Shown: positions 33,631 to 44,581, numbered from the stretch's first letter. The stretch: 64,000 nucleotides of DNA from Achatina immaculata (GCA_009760885.1 CM019691.1:28643314-28707313); one strand, 5' to 3'. Made by a program: numbers and translations. Notes: a model not told the origin generated them from the letters alone.

Positions 33631-33868
33631 GAAACTAACTCTTTCACTTCAAAACACTAGCAGGGTTGATAGATCTTGCACACCTATACAAATCAATGCT
33701 CAGAGCGATATTCAGACAGTCTAAATAAAATGAAAAAGTAGCTAGTTTCTAACCAAACTCATATATGTTTAAATTATAGAGTAATTTCTTTCAGTTTCAT
33801 ATGTTCTTTCTACCACAATTTCTTATCAAGATTTCTTCATAAAATTCACTGAAGAGTAAAAGCTTGTG
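33631..33868. mobile_element. TTAA MITE, copy 3 (piggyBac-like)
   Basis: Starts CTAACTCTTTCACTTC, contains GATAGATCTTGCACAC and TCTAAATAAAATGAAAAAGT, ends GAAGAGTAAAAG. Same order of blocks as the copies at 6.7 and 15.5 kb. Confidence 0.6.
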
Positions 33869-34099
33869 TGCTGGATTATAGTGATTGTAGTGATTATTGT
33901 GGTGATAGTTATACTGCAGGGGTAACAAAAGAGAGGTTATATTTGAAGAAGTAAGTGGTAAAAAATAGGTCTTGGAAAGAGCTAAGTCATGACTGTTGAA
34001 AATGAGAAGTGGTGTAAATATAGTTTAACAGACAGATCCGACGTCACGATTGTTTGCTGAAAATGAGAAGTGGTATAAATATAGATCAACAGACAAAAA

Positions 34100-34320
34100 T
34101 GTGGGCAACTGAGTACCGAAGTGGTTGGTGTACTCGTCTATTTTTAGTGGTTCGATTCTGGCTGTAGGCATCTCGGTTGCGTAGTTCTAGACGTGGGCAC
34201 TTGGACCAATCGGAAGCTGGGGAAGGGAAGTAATTACTAATGCCATGTCTTATAGGTACTTACTTTCATGACAGGCTGTGGCTATTTTACCCTGTACAGA
34301 TCGACATATGATTATGTACC
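34100..34320 (+). mobile_element. tRNA-derived SINE (S2-like)
   Basis: Head CTGAGTACCGAAGTGGTTGG (A box) and GTGGTTCGATTCTGG (B box), then a body containing GCTGGGGAAGGGAAG, similar to the reverse complement of the S2 body. Confidence 0.55.
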
Positions 34321-34373
34321 AACACATCTATTGTTAGATAAACAGGTACACAGACAAATAGAATATCAGCATT

Positions 34374-34375
<2 letters not shown>

Positions 34376-34415
<40 letters not shown>

Positions 34416-34434
34416 GCCAGGCAGCCAGGCAGGC

Positions 34435-34488
<54 letters not shown>

Positions 34489-34489
34489 G
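34376..34489. repeat. (CAGA)n-(GGCA)n-(GATA)n array
   Basis: Compound four-base array with the same block order as 19.6 kb. Confidence 0.95.
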
Positions 34490-34886
34490 TTTTCCATTAA
34501 TATCAGCCTGCGCCAAGAAATAAGTGCCCATATCTCTAGCGTAAAACTAGAAGGAAGATCAGCTTTTATAGCCGACCATAATAGCAGTTGGGTTGTTTCA
34601 TTTCATAGAGAGAGATTCATGTGGTCTTCTTGGATAACGGAAAAACTTTAGACTCGGTCCATGTACACAGAGTACATTAAGTATAACATAACACGTGGAA
34701 ATCGGAAAATGAACCAACAAATTGTTTTCTCCTTTAACTCAATAGGGAACTTTTCACAGTGCTGTTTATTATGATTTTTTATGCCCTGTTAAGCATAACA
34801 AACTTCAAGATTGCGCAGTATGATAGGGCACTGTTAATGACTTCCTTTTATTGTCTGCAATTTTTGATTGGCCGGAAGTCGACAGT

Positions 34887-35397
34887 TCATTCAATCATTT
34901 CCATGCCCCTTGTGGAACTTTGCCTCCCTAACAGCTCTCCTGTAGGCCTCTCGGTTGTGAGCAAGATGGCCTGCTGCTGATCCATCCATTTGCAGATCAT
35001 CAACGATGTCTTGCAGCCATCTTCACTTTGGTCTTCCTCTCTTTCTTTTTCCCATTATGTACCCTTCCAAGACGGTTTTCTCTACATTATCATGACGTTT
35101 AATGTGTACAAAATATTTAAGTTTTCTCTCTCTAATCTTCTTTACTAACCAGTCTTCTTCAATATTAAGTTCTTGTAGTATGGATATTTTTGTTCTTTTT
35201 TGTGTCCATGGTATTTGAAGAACTCTTCTGTAGCATTTACATTCAAAGGCATTTATGTGTTTCTCAGCTGTGTTGTTAAGTGTCCAGGTCTCACAGGCAT
35301 ATGTTGCGATGGGAAAGATGCATGCCCTTAAAAATCTTATTTTTGTAGTTATGTCTGATCCTCTCCACAGCATCTTTAGGTATTTTATTTTCTGAAG
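34887..35397 (-). mobile_element. family B LINE insertion with 10-bp TSD
   Basis: Flanked by AGTCGACAGT at 34877-34886 and 35398-35407, so both ends of this 511-bp, 5'-truncated insertion are fixed. The minus frame is open for 116 codons (MLWRGSDITTKIRFLRACIF, ETWTLNNTAEKHINAFECK, CYRRVLQIPWTQKRTKI, LQELNIEEDWLVKKI) and then shifts. The rest of the family B end (DLQMD-like) continues in another frame to the tail. Confidence 0.9.
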
Positions 35398-35457
35398 AGT
35401 CGACAGTACGACGGGTGTAATATTATTAGAGGCAGATTTGTTTACTTAAGAAGCCAA

Positions 35458-36409
35458 TCATCATCATCATCATCAGGTGCCGTGCCGACTGGCGTTGGCT
35501 ATTATGCTTCTCCAGAGTACCCGATCCTTCATGCAGGCCATCAGTTCAGTTGGTGATCTCCTCTCACACCATCCCGTCAGACTGTCCAGTATCATTTCTC
35601 TTGGTTTTCCTCTTGATCTTCTTCCTTCTATTTTTCCTGTTGTTATAATATTTTCAATGCCCCCTCTTCTCATTGCATGTCCTATGAAAGTACATTGTCT
35701 CTCTCTTATCTTTCTGACAAGGTTTTTTGTCTCTCCAGCTCTTCTCATACATTCTTCATTAGTTATTTTTGCTGTCCAGGGGATTCGCAACATTCTTCTA
35801 ATAAACCACATTTCTGCTGCTTCCAATGATTTTTGTGCAGACTTGCCTATTGTCCATGATTCACTTCCATATAACAAGATAGGTTCAATATAGCATTTTA
35901 GGACTCGTTTTCTAACATTCATTGATAAGGATGTGTTAACTAATATGTTTCTCATTCTCTGAAATGCATTCTTTGCTTGGCCTATTCTGTTCCTAATTTC
36001 TGTTCTGCATTTCCCATCTGAAGTTATTACTGCTCCAAGGTATTTGAATTTCTGCACCTGCTTTAGAATGGTTCCGTTTAATTGAATACTGCATGCTGGT
36101 GGATTCTGTTTCTTAGATATAACCATAGTCTCTGTCTTTTTGATGTTCAAAGTAAGGCCTTTCTGTTCACTTTCTTTGGCGACTTTATCCAAGAGATTTT
36201 GCAGGTCTTGTTGGTTCTCCGCTATCAGTACTGTGTCGTCAGCATACCGAAGGTTGTTAATATTGTATCCTCCAATTTTTGTGCCTGGTTCTGTGATGAT
36301 TGTTCTTAGAATATTCTCGCTGTACAGAGAAAAAACGTCTGGAGATAGTACACATCCTTGTCGCACCCCTTGTTTTATAGGTTGGTATTTTCCAATTCCA
36401 TTTTCAACA
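35458..36409 (-). mobile_element. family A LINE insertion with 12-bp TSD
   Basis: Flanked by exact TTAAGAAGCCAA at 35446-35457 and 36410-36421. It is 952 bp, 5'-truncated within the RT domain, and ends in an (ATG)n tail (CATCATCAT on the plus strand). The reading frame has no stop from the truncation point to the natural end, and a short copy at 37.5 kb is almost identical, so this is the youngest-looking LINE in the window. Confidence 0.93.
35473..36409 (-). CDS. family A reverse transcriptase, C-terminal part, open
   Basis: The product copies LINE RNA into DNA at the target site (RTE/BovB-like reverse transcriptase). Read from the truncated 5' side: GKYQPIKQGVRQGCVLSPDV (RT motif B region), then NNLRYADDTVLIAE with the YADD catalytic box, LTLNIKKTETMVI, and FKYLGAVITSDGKC. 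The long C-terminal extension has RRMLRIPWTAKITNEE and ends [23 protein letters not shown]. The endonuclease, the fingers and the first catalytic Asp (motif A) are missing because of the 5' truncation, so it is not a functional gene although the frame is intact for about 310 codons. Confidence 0.9.
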
Positions 36410-36713
36410 TTAAGAAGCCAAACCGTAAAAAAAAAATCATTTTGGCTCGTGAAAGATAATGCTTCAGACGAGTTGGAAAAATATAGGAAGGAATAAACAC
36501 CGGAGTACCACTGGAATAATTAGATAAAAGGGACTTATACATCGATGGACAGGATGAAAAGCTGCACTGCTTTAGATATAAAATATGGCGGCAAGAGGCT
36601 TGACAATAGACACCAGTGAGGCATAATGAATGAACAAAAAAACTGAATAAAAAAATCTTACTTATAGATTAAAAGAAAAAAGGAAGGTAAAGGTAAAGTC
36701 CCCGTTTCTATGC

Positions 36714-36729
36714 TATTAAGGCATACGGG

Positions 36730-36760
<31 letters not shown>

Positions 36761-37036
36761 CTCTGTTTATAGGGGATAAGGGGATAATGTGTTAGGACCG
36801 TATTTCCAAAACCCTTCGGCACATGAAAGTATGATGTGGTCAGTAAGACACATAAGACACACGAGAGTAGTTATCTTTCCAGATTTCTCTGGTATCCACT
36901 TTTCTAGGCTGGATGAACTCCGGGGCCTTTTTTTTTGGTGCGTGCCAGAAAAAAAAAATCCCCACATCTGGGACATGAACCCGATATCGCTGGCTTAGTG
37001 GACCGAAGGTCTAACCACTCAGCCAATCTGGCCGCA
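36714..37036 (-). mobile_element. tRNA-derived SINE (family S2)
   Basis: On the minus strand the head shows TGGCTGAGTGGTTAGACC (A box) and GGGTTCATGTCCC (B box). The body keeps blocks also found at 55.3 kb (ATGTGGTCAGTA, GGTATCCACTTTTCTAGGCT, GTGTTAGGACC). It ends in an inverted (TTGA)n-like tail. Confidence 0.75.
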
Positions 37037-37099
37037 GTTAAAGATTAAGGTAACTAGAAACAAGTATCGTATATTCAACATACTACAACCATACTTGAG

Positions 37100-37625
37100 A
37101 AAGAGAAATATCTTGAAGAGGGTAAGCCAGAAATATTTGAGGGAAGAGAGTAAGCTAATAATATTGGAGGGAAGAGAGTAAGCTACTAATATTGGAGGGA
37201 AGAGAGTAGACTACAGATATTGGAGGGAAGAAAGTATGCAACAAATATTGGAGGGAAGAGGGTAAGCTACTAATATTGGAGGGAAAGGAGTAAGCTACAA
37301 ATATTTGAGGGAAGAGGGTAAGCTACAAATATTGGAGGGAAGAGGGTAAGCTATTAATATTGGAGGGAAAAGAGTAAGCTACAAATATTGGAGGGAAGAG
37401 GGTAAGCTATTAATATTGGAGGGAAAAGAGTAAGCTACAAATATTGGAGGGAAGAGGGTCATCATCATCATCAGGTGCCGTGCCGACTGGCGTTGACTAT
37501 TATGCTTCTCCAGAGTACCCGATCCTTCATGCAGGCCATCAGTTCAGTTGGTGATCTCCTCTCACACCAAGAAGAGGGTAAGCTACTAATATTGAAGAGA
37601 AAAGAATAAGCTACAAATATTGGAG
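37100..37625. repeat. 28-bp minisatellite, about 15 units
   Basis: Unit GTAAGCTACAAATATTGGAG plus GGAAGAGG, with an alternating TACTAAT/TACAAAT variant giving a 56-bp period in part. Interrupted by a LINE fragment at 37459-37569. Confidence 0.9.
37459..37569 (-). mobile_element. 110-bp family A LINE insertion inside the minisatellite
   Basis: Matches the 3' end of the 35.5-kb copy with one difference in about 100 bases, including the (ATG)n tail and RHGT-stop codons. The array unit AAGAGGGT is present on both sides, consistent with a target duplication. Confidence 0.9.
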
Positions 37626-37802
37626 GAAAGTCGTGGACATGTTGGATGTCAACATTCAAAGTGTAGGTGTATGAATTATGCAAATAAATTTGTTTTAAAA
37701 GACTTTTTTCCTGAATTGGCAACGCTGCGCTTTCTTCTAAATTTTGTTATTTCGCTCGTGACATATTATAACTGTACACTTTTCACTTGATGAAGCCACT
37801 GA

Positions 37803-38059
37803 CAGCAATTATTGAGGAAAGACGCTGGCGATGGTTGGGACATGCCGAATGACTGACAACTCACTACCTAAAATAGCACTAAGATGGACACCACAGGGGA
37901 ACGGAAGTAAGGTTAGACTAAAAGAGACATGGAGAAGAACAACAGAAAGGATGTTGAGCAATAGAGGGCTCACCTGGGCAAGAGCAGAAAAAAAGGCAAA
38001 GGACAGGCATTTGTGGAAAACCCTTGCAGAAGCCCCATGTGCCCTGGGCACTTACGGTT

Positions 38060-38063
<4 letters not shown>
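37803..38063 (+). mobile_element. LINE C-terminal fragment (family D)
   Basis: Frames read ERRWRWLGHAE, then TDNSLPKIALRWTPQG, LKETWRRTTERMLSNRGLTW, AKDRHLWKTLAEAPCALGTY. This is the widespread invertebrate RT C-terminal pattern RRW.W.GH ... AL.W.P.G ... RP..TWRR ... DR..W. One frameshift is near the start. A (GA)n run follows at 38066. Confidence 0.8.

Positions 38064-38065
<2 letters not shown>

Positions 38066-38101
<36 letters not shown>
38066..38101. repeat. (GA)n microsatellite
   Basis: Pure GA run adjoining the LINE stop region. Confidence 0.9.
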
Positions 38102-38305
38102 ATTTTCACTGAAATAATTTATCTGCATTAGTGTCATGGAGTTGTATTTTCTGATAAATATTAGTGAATTTCAAATGCTAGTGGAATTAACAATGCCATT
38201 AACTCTCATTATCCCTCTCTACTCCCAAAGATGCTTAAGATATACACAAAACGTTGAGTCTGTCTTCGGTTCTGTATTTCTTCCACTTTGGAGTCCGGTA
38301 CATAG

Positions 38306-38446
38306 CAGCGATTATCAACGGGTGTGCCACAGCGGTCCGTAGGTGTGCGCCAGAGGTTTTGCATTAGTTGTGAACTAACCCATTTGTTTGATTGTCATGC
38401 TAGAGAAGGAAATGTTCGGCAAGCTAACACAGTTTGACAACCGCTG
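38306..38446. mobile_element. short hAT-like MITE
   Basis: Ends CAGCGATTATCAACGGGTGT and, inverted, CAGCGGTTGTCAAACTGTG. Contains the GTGCGCCAGAGG-type interior of such MITEs. No target duplication identified. Confidence 0.55.
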
Positions 38447-38994
38447 CTGCTGAAAGCTGCATCATTTATTTCTCATTGATTCTCTCCCTTACCTCACTCT
38501 CAGTTTTGGAATCACAGCTATTATTGGCCTTTGCTCCCTGCCCGGGTCCGGAATTATAATTATTTGTTTAATTTGATGGCTATTTCAATATTACTGACTC
38601 TTTGTAGACCCTGTGCTCTGTACGGAAGGAAAAAAATGCAGTGCATCAAAGCGGTGCAAACTTTAACAGTGCATTATGCTTTTTATCAAAGCAGAAATTA
38701 CTGCAAATATTTGATATTTAAAGCACCTTCGGTAACTGGACATTTTAATAATGATTGTTATGTCTGGAGATGTGACGATATTTTCTTGCTTTTTGTTGAC
38801 TGATTATTGATCTTCATAATAATAATAATAATAGTAATATTAATAATAATAATATTCTCTGGTTTATTTCTAGCTTGTTTGTTCATTATTTGCAAAGTCT
38901 GCTCAGGTGGAGACTAATAAAGATCATTGAATGTCACAGGCAAGTTTGTCTTTGTTGCCGTGTCTCCTGTAACTGCTAACACAGCGGGTTTTCA
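38447..38994. other. no gene recognised
   Basis: Holds an (AAT)n run at 38818-38855. The frame 38531-38803 has no known family. Confidence 0.4.
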
Positions 38995-39140
38995 TTTGGA
39001 ATATGGTCCTTGAAGAAGGGCATTTGCCGAAATATTGGATTATTGTGTGGTATTCATATATACGTACTCATCTTATTTTCTGCCGCTTTTCTCACTCCTT
39101 CAATTATTATTATTATTATTTTGTAAAACTGAACTGATCT
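38995..39140 (-). mobile_element. dispersed repeat, possible Penelope-like terminus, copy 2
   Basis: Inverted relative to 9955-10130 and matching it over most of its length. The plus strand here shows CTTGAAGAAGGGC, ATTT, GCCGAAATATTGG at 39009-39038, in which GGC/GCC can pair. Confidence 0.5.
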
Positions 39141-39634
39141 TTCTATACTAGTGTTATGTTCAGCTGGTTGGCTAACTTTTAACCAGTGATCTCAAGTTAT
39201 TGTGAAAAAAGAGAGTGATTCGCTGAGTTTCATTAACCTCCCCCCCCCCATACTATTGATATCCAGAGTTAATCAGATTGGTCTCTTTAGCCCTGTTTCT
39301 GCCCTCCTTATAAATAAGAGCTGTCAGTCAAAATTCTTTAGTCGCTGTAGTTAATGAGCATTATTTTGTGCAGTAATCTCTGGGACTGGTAAACTGTAAT
39401 ATCTTAATAATAAATATCGTAATATCAAAGCTAAATAACAAGTAGTTATTTGAGAAAACAGGGCTAATGAGTAAAGATCTGCGACATCTAACAGTCTACG
39501 CTGTTCAGTCGTTGCCTTTGTCCTCTTGGTTTCATCTTTGAAATCAGCTTCGGCGTTCTCTTTCGCTCTTCCAGGTCATAAATGCATGGAGAAGACATTT
39601 AGATATAAATGAGAAAAGATCTGGAGTAATTAGA
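39141..39634. other. no gene recognised
   Basis: C run at 39239-39249. No other structure seen. Confidence 0.4.
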
Positions 39635-40025
39635 ACGCAACGCGCAGCATTAAAGAGAGAAGAAAGGGGAGGGGCAGGAGAGAAAAGAACGAGAGTAGAA
39701 AGAGAGAGGAAGAGACAGGAGGAGAATGACAAAGGGTAGAACGAGAGAGGAGAATCAGGAGGAGAACGAGAGAGTAGAAAGAGAGAGGGAAAGACAGGAG
39801 GATAAAGAAAGAGAGAGAGAGATAGAGAGAGAGAGAGAGTAGAAAGAGAGAGGAAGAGGCAGGAGAGAAAAAAGAGAGTAGAAAACTAGTGAATAATAGA
39901 AAGAGAGAGATAGTAAGAGAGAGAGAGAAAGGCAGAAGAAGAAAGAAAAAAAGAGAGAAGGAGAGAGAGAGAGAGCGGAGAACGAGAGAAAGAGAGAGAG
40001 AGAGGCAGGAGGAGAAAGAAAGGGA
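39635..40025. repeat. GA-rich low-complexity block
   Basis: Imperfect AGAGAGAAAG/GGCAGGAGGAGAA units of roughly 40 bp. The Ser/Leu-rich minus-strand frames are artefacts. Confidence 0.85.
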
Positions 40026-40430
40026 GAACAATGTACTGTTAACTTGACTAAAGTGGACAACGCACTCTCATCTTGACCAAAAAGGACAACACGCTCTAAA
40101 CTCGACCAAACAGAACAATGCACTATAAACTTGACCAAAGAGGACAACGTACTATCAACTCGACCAAACAGGCCAGCGCAATATCATCCTGATCAAAGAG
40201 GATAACACACTATCATCCTGATCAAAGAGGATAATGCGCTATCAACTCGACCACACAGGATAACGCACTATAAACTTGACGAAAGAGGACAACGTGTTAT
40301 CATCCTGACCAAAGAGGACAACGTGGTATCATCTTGACAAAAGAGGACAACGTGCTATCTTCTTGACCAAAGAGGACGAAGTGCTATCATCCTGACCAAT
40401 GAGCACAACATACTCTCAACTCAAACAAAA
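40026..40430. repeat. 29-bp minisatellite, about 13 units
   Basis: Unit AAAGAGGACAACG plus TGCTATCATCCTGACC, with CAACTCGACC and TAAACTTGACC variants. Confidence 0.85.
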
Positions 40431-40589
40431 ATAGCTTAGAAGAGGAGAGAAAGTTTACCAAATGGCAGCGAATAACTCAATATTCACTCACTCATTTAAA
40501 CTCATCCCTTTGCTTGAAAATCACTCCCCTACGCCTCATTTTGTACTGATGAGGAAGAGAGGATGAGATGTATACTAACCAGCTCTCCC

Positions 40590-41370
40590 TCAATATATAT
40601 ATATATTATATCGCATATCCTTCACGTTCCAATAAAACGTCACAAAAGGCTCGAAAAGGTAGTTCGCAAACTTTTCCTTTTTTTCGGCGAGATTTTCAAC
40701 CTCATCAAGGGATTTTATGCCCACTAAACTGGGCTTTCTTAACAATGTCCTCTTTAGAGTTTCACGTGGTCGATCTCTTTTTCTTCGGCCTGTTGTGTTC
40801 CACTTGATAGCTTGTTTTACGATGCTCTGACTGTTTGTTCTCATCACGTAACCGACATATGTCCATCTCATTTTTCTGATCACCCATGAGACTGGTTATT
40901 GTTCAGTCATCTGTCTTATCTCTGCGTTGTTCTTGAATTCGTTCCACTTTATACAGAGTATTTTCCTTAGGCATTTGTTTTCAAAAGAGTCTAATTTCTT
41001 GTCTATTTCTTTAGTTGATTTCCAGCTTTCGAATGCATAAATGAGAGTGGATATTACACTTGAATTGAATAATCTTAACTTGGTTTTTGTGCTTATAACT
41101 TCTGAGTGCCATACGTTCTCAAGATTCTTGAAGATCGATGCTGCTTTTGCAGTTCTAACTTTCTTTCTGCTGTCATCATCGTGGTCTATATAGCTGCCAA
41201 GGTATGCAAATTGACTGACTTCTTCAACAGCTGTTCCTTCTACGTATATTTTTCCTGCTTCATGAATGGAACGTTTCATTATTTTTGTTTTCCTCGTCGT
41301 TAATTTCAAGTCCTATTTTGCTAGCCAGTGAAGACAGGATATCTGTTTTTTCTTGCATTGAATTCATATA
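40590..41370 (-). mobile_element. family C LINE 3' fragment
   Basis: Minus frames: TKIMKRSIHEAGKIYVEGTA, VSQFAYLGSYIDHDDDSRKK, SIFKNLENVWHSEVISTKTK, LRLFNSSVISTLIYAFESWK, LDSFENKCLRKILCIKWNEF, a stop after MTEQ, then PVSWVIRKMRWTYVGYVMR and GRRKRDRPRETLKRTL. Homologous to the larger copy at 62.5-64 kb. The RT catalytic part is missing. Confidence 0.88.
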
Positions 41371-41834
41371 TACACACACACACACACTTTACACAGCCTG
41401 TTCCGGTTTCAGAAGCATTTAGAAGAGAATCGAGTGTGGCTACTTCCATGAAAATTCGAGTTCCTCAAGATAATATTGTTTACACTCGAGAGATCCAGCT
41501 GACATTTAGAATCCGGGACATGTGTGCTGTTCTTAGGAAGTATCGTGCTGTGCCTGCACGTGCGTCTTATAATCTCCATGAGTGCTATCGCAAACCCCAA
41601 TTTTTACAACAGACAGGACATGTTTGCGTATGGACAAGACACATCTTGGAATCTCATTCATAGGAGAGTGAGACATCTTGTGCATTTATATTTCGCTTTA
41701 TGTGACAGATGTAACTAATTTGTATGCTGCATTTGTTGCTAACTAGAGTTAATCAAGCACTTGCTCGTTCGCAGCCAATATCAAACTGATATTTGGCATT
41801 ATCGATGCACACTTTTCTGTGCGAAGATTTAGAG
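41371..41834. other. no gene recognised
   Basis: Open frames on both strands around 41330-41720 have no known family. Confidence 0.35.
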
Positions 41835-43145
41835 CAGTGTTTCACAGGCTGACTTGGGTTGCCGCCTCCTTTTCTCATAGGCCACATTCTCAACGCCTCT
41901 CTCCCCATGTGTCGTAGTAGCAAACTAGGATATGCAGTACATAACAAAACCAGGATATGCATTACGAAACTAAAAAGTTCAGCTAGCAAAACAGTTTGTT
42001 TAACAATATGAAGACGCACATTTATAACTCACCTACTGAATTATTTTCTCAACTTTTAATGTGATGGATGAGTTTCGTGTAGGGAGACAAGTTTCTCAGT
42101 ATCAGCCTGAAACGTGCTGAGAAGGAAGATATTACTTGCCCCGTCTGCTGCTTTCGTTTTTCATCTACAGCCTCCTAGTGTCCAATTTTCTTCCACTGCC
42201 CCCCTCCCATATAGCCCCATTGTCTTTCACCGCCCCCCTACAACCCTTTTGTCTTCCACTCCCCCCCCCACAGCCTCTTTGTCTTTCACCGCCTCTTAGA
42301 GCCCCTTTGTCTTTCACCGCCCCCTACAACCCCTTTGTCTTTCACCACCCCCTAAACCCCTTTGTCTTCCACTGCCCCCTACATCCCCTTTGTCTTTCAC
42401 CACTCCCCCCTCCACATCCCCTTTGTCTTCCATTGCTTCCCTACAGCCCCTTTGTCTTCCACTGCCCCCTACAGCCCCATTGTCTTTCACCACCCCCCTA
42501 CAGCCCCGTTGTCTCTTACCGCCCCCACAGCCTCTTTGTCTTTCATCACCCCCCACATCCCTTTTGTCTTTCACCACCTCCTAAACCCCTTTGTCTTCCA
42601 CTGCCCCCTACATCCTCTCTGTCTTTCACCACTCCCCCCTCCACATCCCCTTTGTCTTCCATTGCTTCCCTACAGCCCATTTGTCTTCCACTGCCCCCTA
42701 CAGCCCCTTTGTCTTCCACTGCCCCCTACATCCCCTTTGTCTTCCATTGCTTCCCTACAGCCCCTTTGTCTTCCACTGCCCCCTACAGCCCCTTTGTCTT
42801 TCACCACCCCCCTACAGCCCCGTTGTCTCTTACCGCCCCCACAGCCCCTTTGTCTTTCACCCCTCCCTACAGCCCCGTATCGCCCCACAGCCCCTTTGTC
42901 TTTCATCACCCCCCTATAGCCGTTTTGTCTTTCACTGCCACCCTACAGCTCCTTTGTCTTCCACTGCCCCCCCACAGCCCCTTTGTCTATCGCCGCCCCC
43001 AACAGCGCTTTTGTCTTTCACTGCTCCTCTACAGCCCTTTGTCATTCACCGCCCCCCCCCCACCACAGACCCTTTGTCTTTCACCGCCCCCTGGTCCTTT
43101 CCAACGTCCACAGGGAGGCGCTATAGCCCAATTTGGGAAACACTG
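41835..43145. mobile_element. 1.3-kb hAT-like element filled with a minisatellite
   Basis: Left end CAGTGTTTCACAGG...TTGGGTTGCCGCCTCC and right end, inverted, CAGTGTTTCCCAAATTGGGC...CGCCTCC agree. The flanking 8-mers ATTTAGAG (41827-41834) and ATTTAGAT (43146-43153) differ at one base, fitting a hAT target duplication. About 900 of its 1,311 bases are the C-rich array at 42175-43090. No transposase is present. Confidence 0.78.
42175..43090. repeat. C-rich 28-bp minisatellite, over 30 units
   Basis: Unit CAGCCCCTTTGTCTTTCACC plus GCCCCCTA with CATC, AAC and TTCCACTGC variants. A block around 42352-42570 recurs around 42580-42850, so there is higher-order structure. The 336-codon Pro-rich frame is an artefact of the array. 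Confidence 0.92.
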
Positions 43146-43451
43146 ATTTAGATGGTTCCTGGTTCTTACTTTCCCAGAATTCGTTTTATTAAAGTATCTA
43201 GTTTAGGGATATTTTTAATAGTATTAAAATAGTATCCCTCTGTAGACATGAGGAATCGTGACACCCGGAAAGAGACGAGGTCGTGACACAGAAATTCCGT
43301 AGATTAGATTCAGTCTCTCTAGCAGGCACCAACTTTTTAGACAACCATACACGCGGTCTCTTGCCATGTCTGGTGCAAACTTGAACAACAATAACAAACG
43401 AACGAATACCTTAGCAGTTACTAAAGACTATGTCAATAAAACACCTTTTTT
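43146..43451. other. no gene recognised
   Basis: Short unique interval between the hAT-like element and the next tRNA-like head. Confidence 0.35.
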
Positions 43452-43625
43452 TGGGTGCTAGTTGGGTAAGTCGATAGTACGCTGCTCTCTCGTGGCTAGA
43501 CGGCTGCTCGTCCTACCGGAGTCCGTGTTCGAATCCCAAGTAATTCTCTTGTGATTTTTCTTTCTCTCACGTCTCACTAAAGTGCTTTGTCTACGATTTT
43601 TCCGAGGTCTAATCCTACAAAATTG
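43452..43625 (+). mobile_element. tRNA-derived SINE head
   Basis: GTTGGGTAAGTCGATAGTAC resembles an A box and GTGTTCGAATCCC near 43523 is a good B box. The sequence continues into a T-rich body instead of a CCA-type tRNA end. Confidence 0.55.
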
Positions 43626-43664
43626 TGTTCTCATACTTTACAGTTTAGGGATAAAGTGTGACGT

Positions 43665-44150
43665 GCCACCTACCTGGTTTATTTGTTGAGGGTTAAATTT
43701 TCCATCTTTAGTATAAGATACATCTATCTCAGATGTGAATTCAGATTTAAACTTTGTATCCTCATTATAAGATATACCTGTCTTAGATGTGGATTGAGGT
43801 ATAAACTTTGTATCCTCAGTATAAGATACAGATAACTCAGATATGGATTGAGGTTTAAACTTTGTATCCCTAGTTTTAAGAAACACATACCTGAGTTGTA
43901 CGTATTATGAGGTTTAAACTTTGTATCCTCTGTATAAGATACATTTACCTCAGTTGTTCATTGAGGTTTCAACTTTTTTATCCTCAGTATAAGTAACATC
44001 TGCCCCAGTTGGTTACTGAGGTTTAAACTTGTTATCCTCAGTATAAGATACATCTGCCTTAGTTGTGTGTTGAGGTTTAAACTTATTATCTTTAGGATAT
44101 TATACATCTACTACAGATGTTGACTGAGATTTAAATGTCGATTGATATTT
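43665..44150. repeat. 54-bp minisatellite, about 9 units
   Basis: Unit GAGGTTTAAACTTTGTATCC, TCAGTATAAGATACATCT and a variable 16 bases. The period is 18 codons, and the minus strand reads SYTEDTKFKPQS-like repeats for 82 codons (43638-43886) before stops appear in other units. Confidence 0.85.
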
Positions 44151-44581
44151 AAACAGTATTACTAAGCGATCCTTCATCTGACGTACTGCTACCACTTTCA
44201 AGTTTTCATTGCACCCCCCCCCCCCCCCACAATAAAAAAAACAATCTCATACTAAGCTATCAGGTAGAAAAGATGACTTTATTTATTTATTTAAAAGACA
44301 AATCCTTTGCTTAACTGGTCTAGACGTGTTGGAATGACTGCCCATATTTACTTGTCTAGTCAGTGGACGTGTTCGATCCTCACAAAACGGTATCGCAAAA
44401 TCTGCTGTCATAAATCTCGCAGCAAAGAGCATTATGTGCATGTCACGTGACTGTGTATTACACGGGCTTGCTAAATAAACGTGTGTGATAAATGCGTTGA
44501 AGTGAAGCCATTATGTAATAGACTACGTGTCGCACGGGAGTAAAAGGTGTCAATAAAAGATAGAGTTAAATAGAGGGAAAG
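44151..44581. other. no gene recognised
   Basis: C run at 44214-44229 and otherwise unassigned. Confidence 0.4.

Noticed and set aside
42136..43146. 336-codon Pro-rich open frame
   Set aside because: It is the C-rich minisatellite read through. Other frames and the reverse strand are also open in parts, and it lies within a non-autonomous element.
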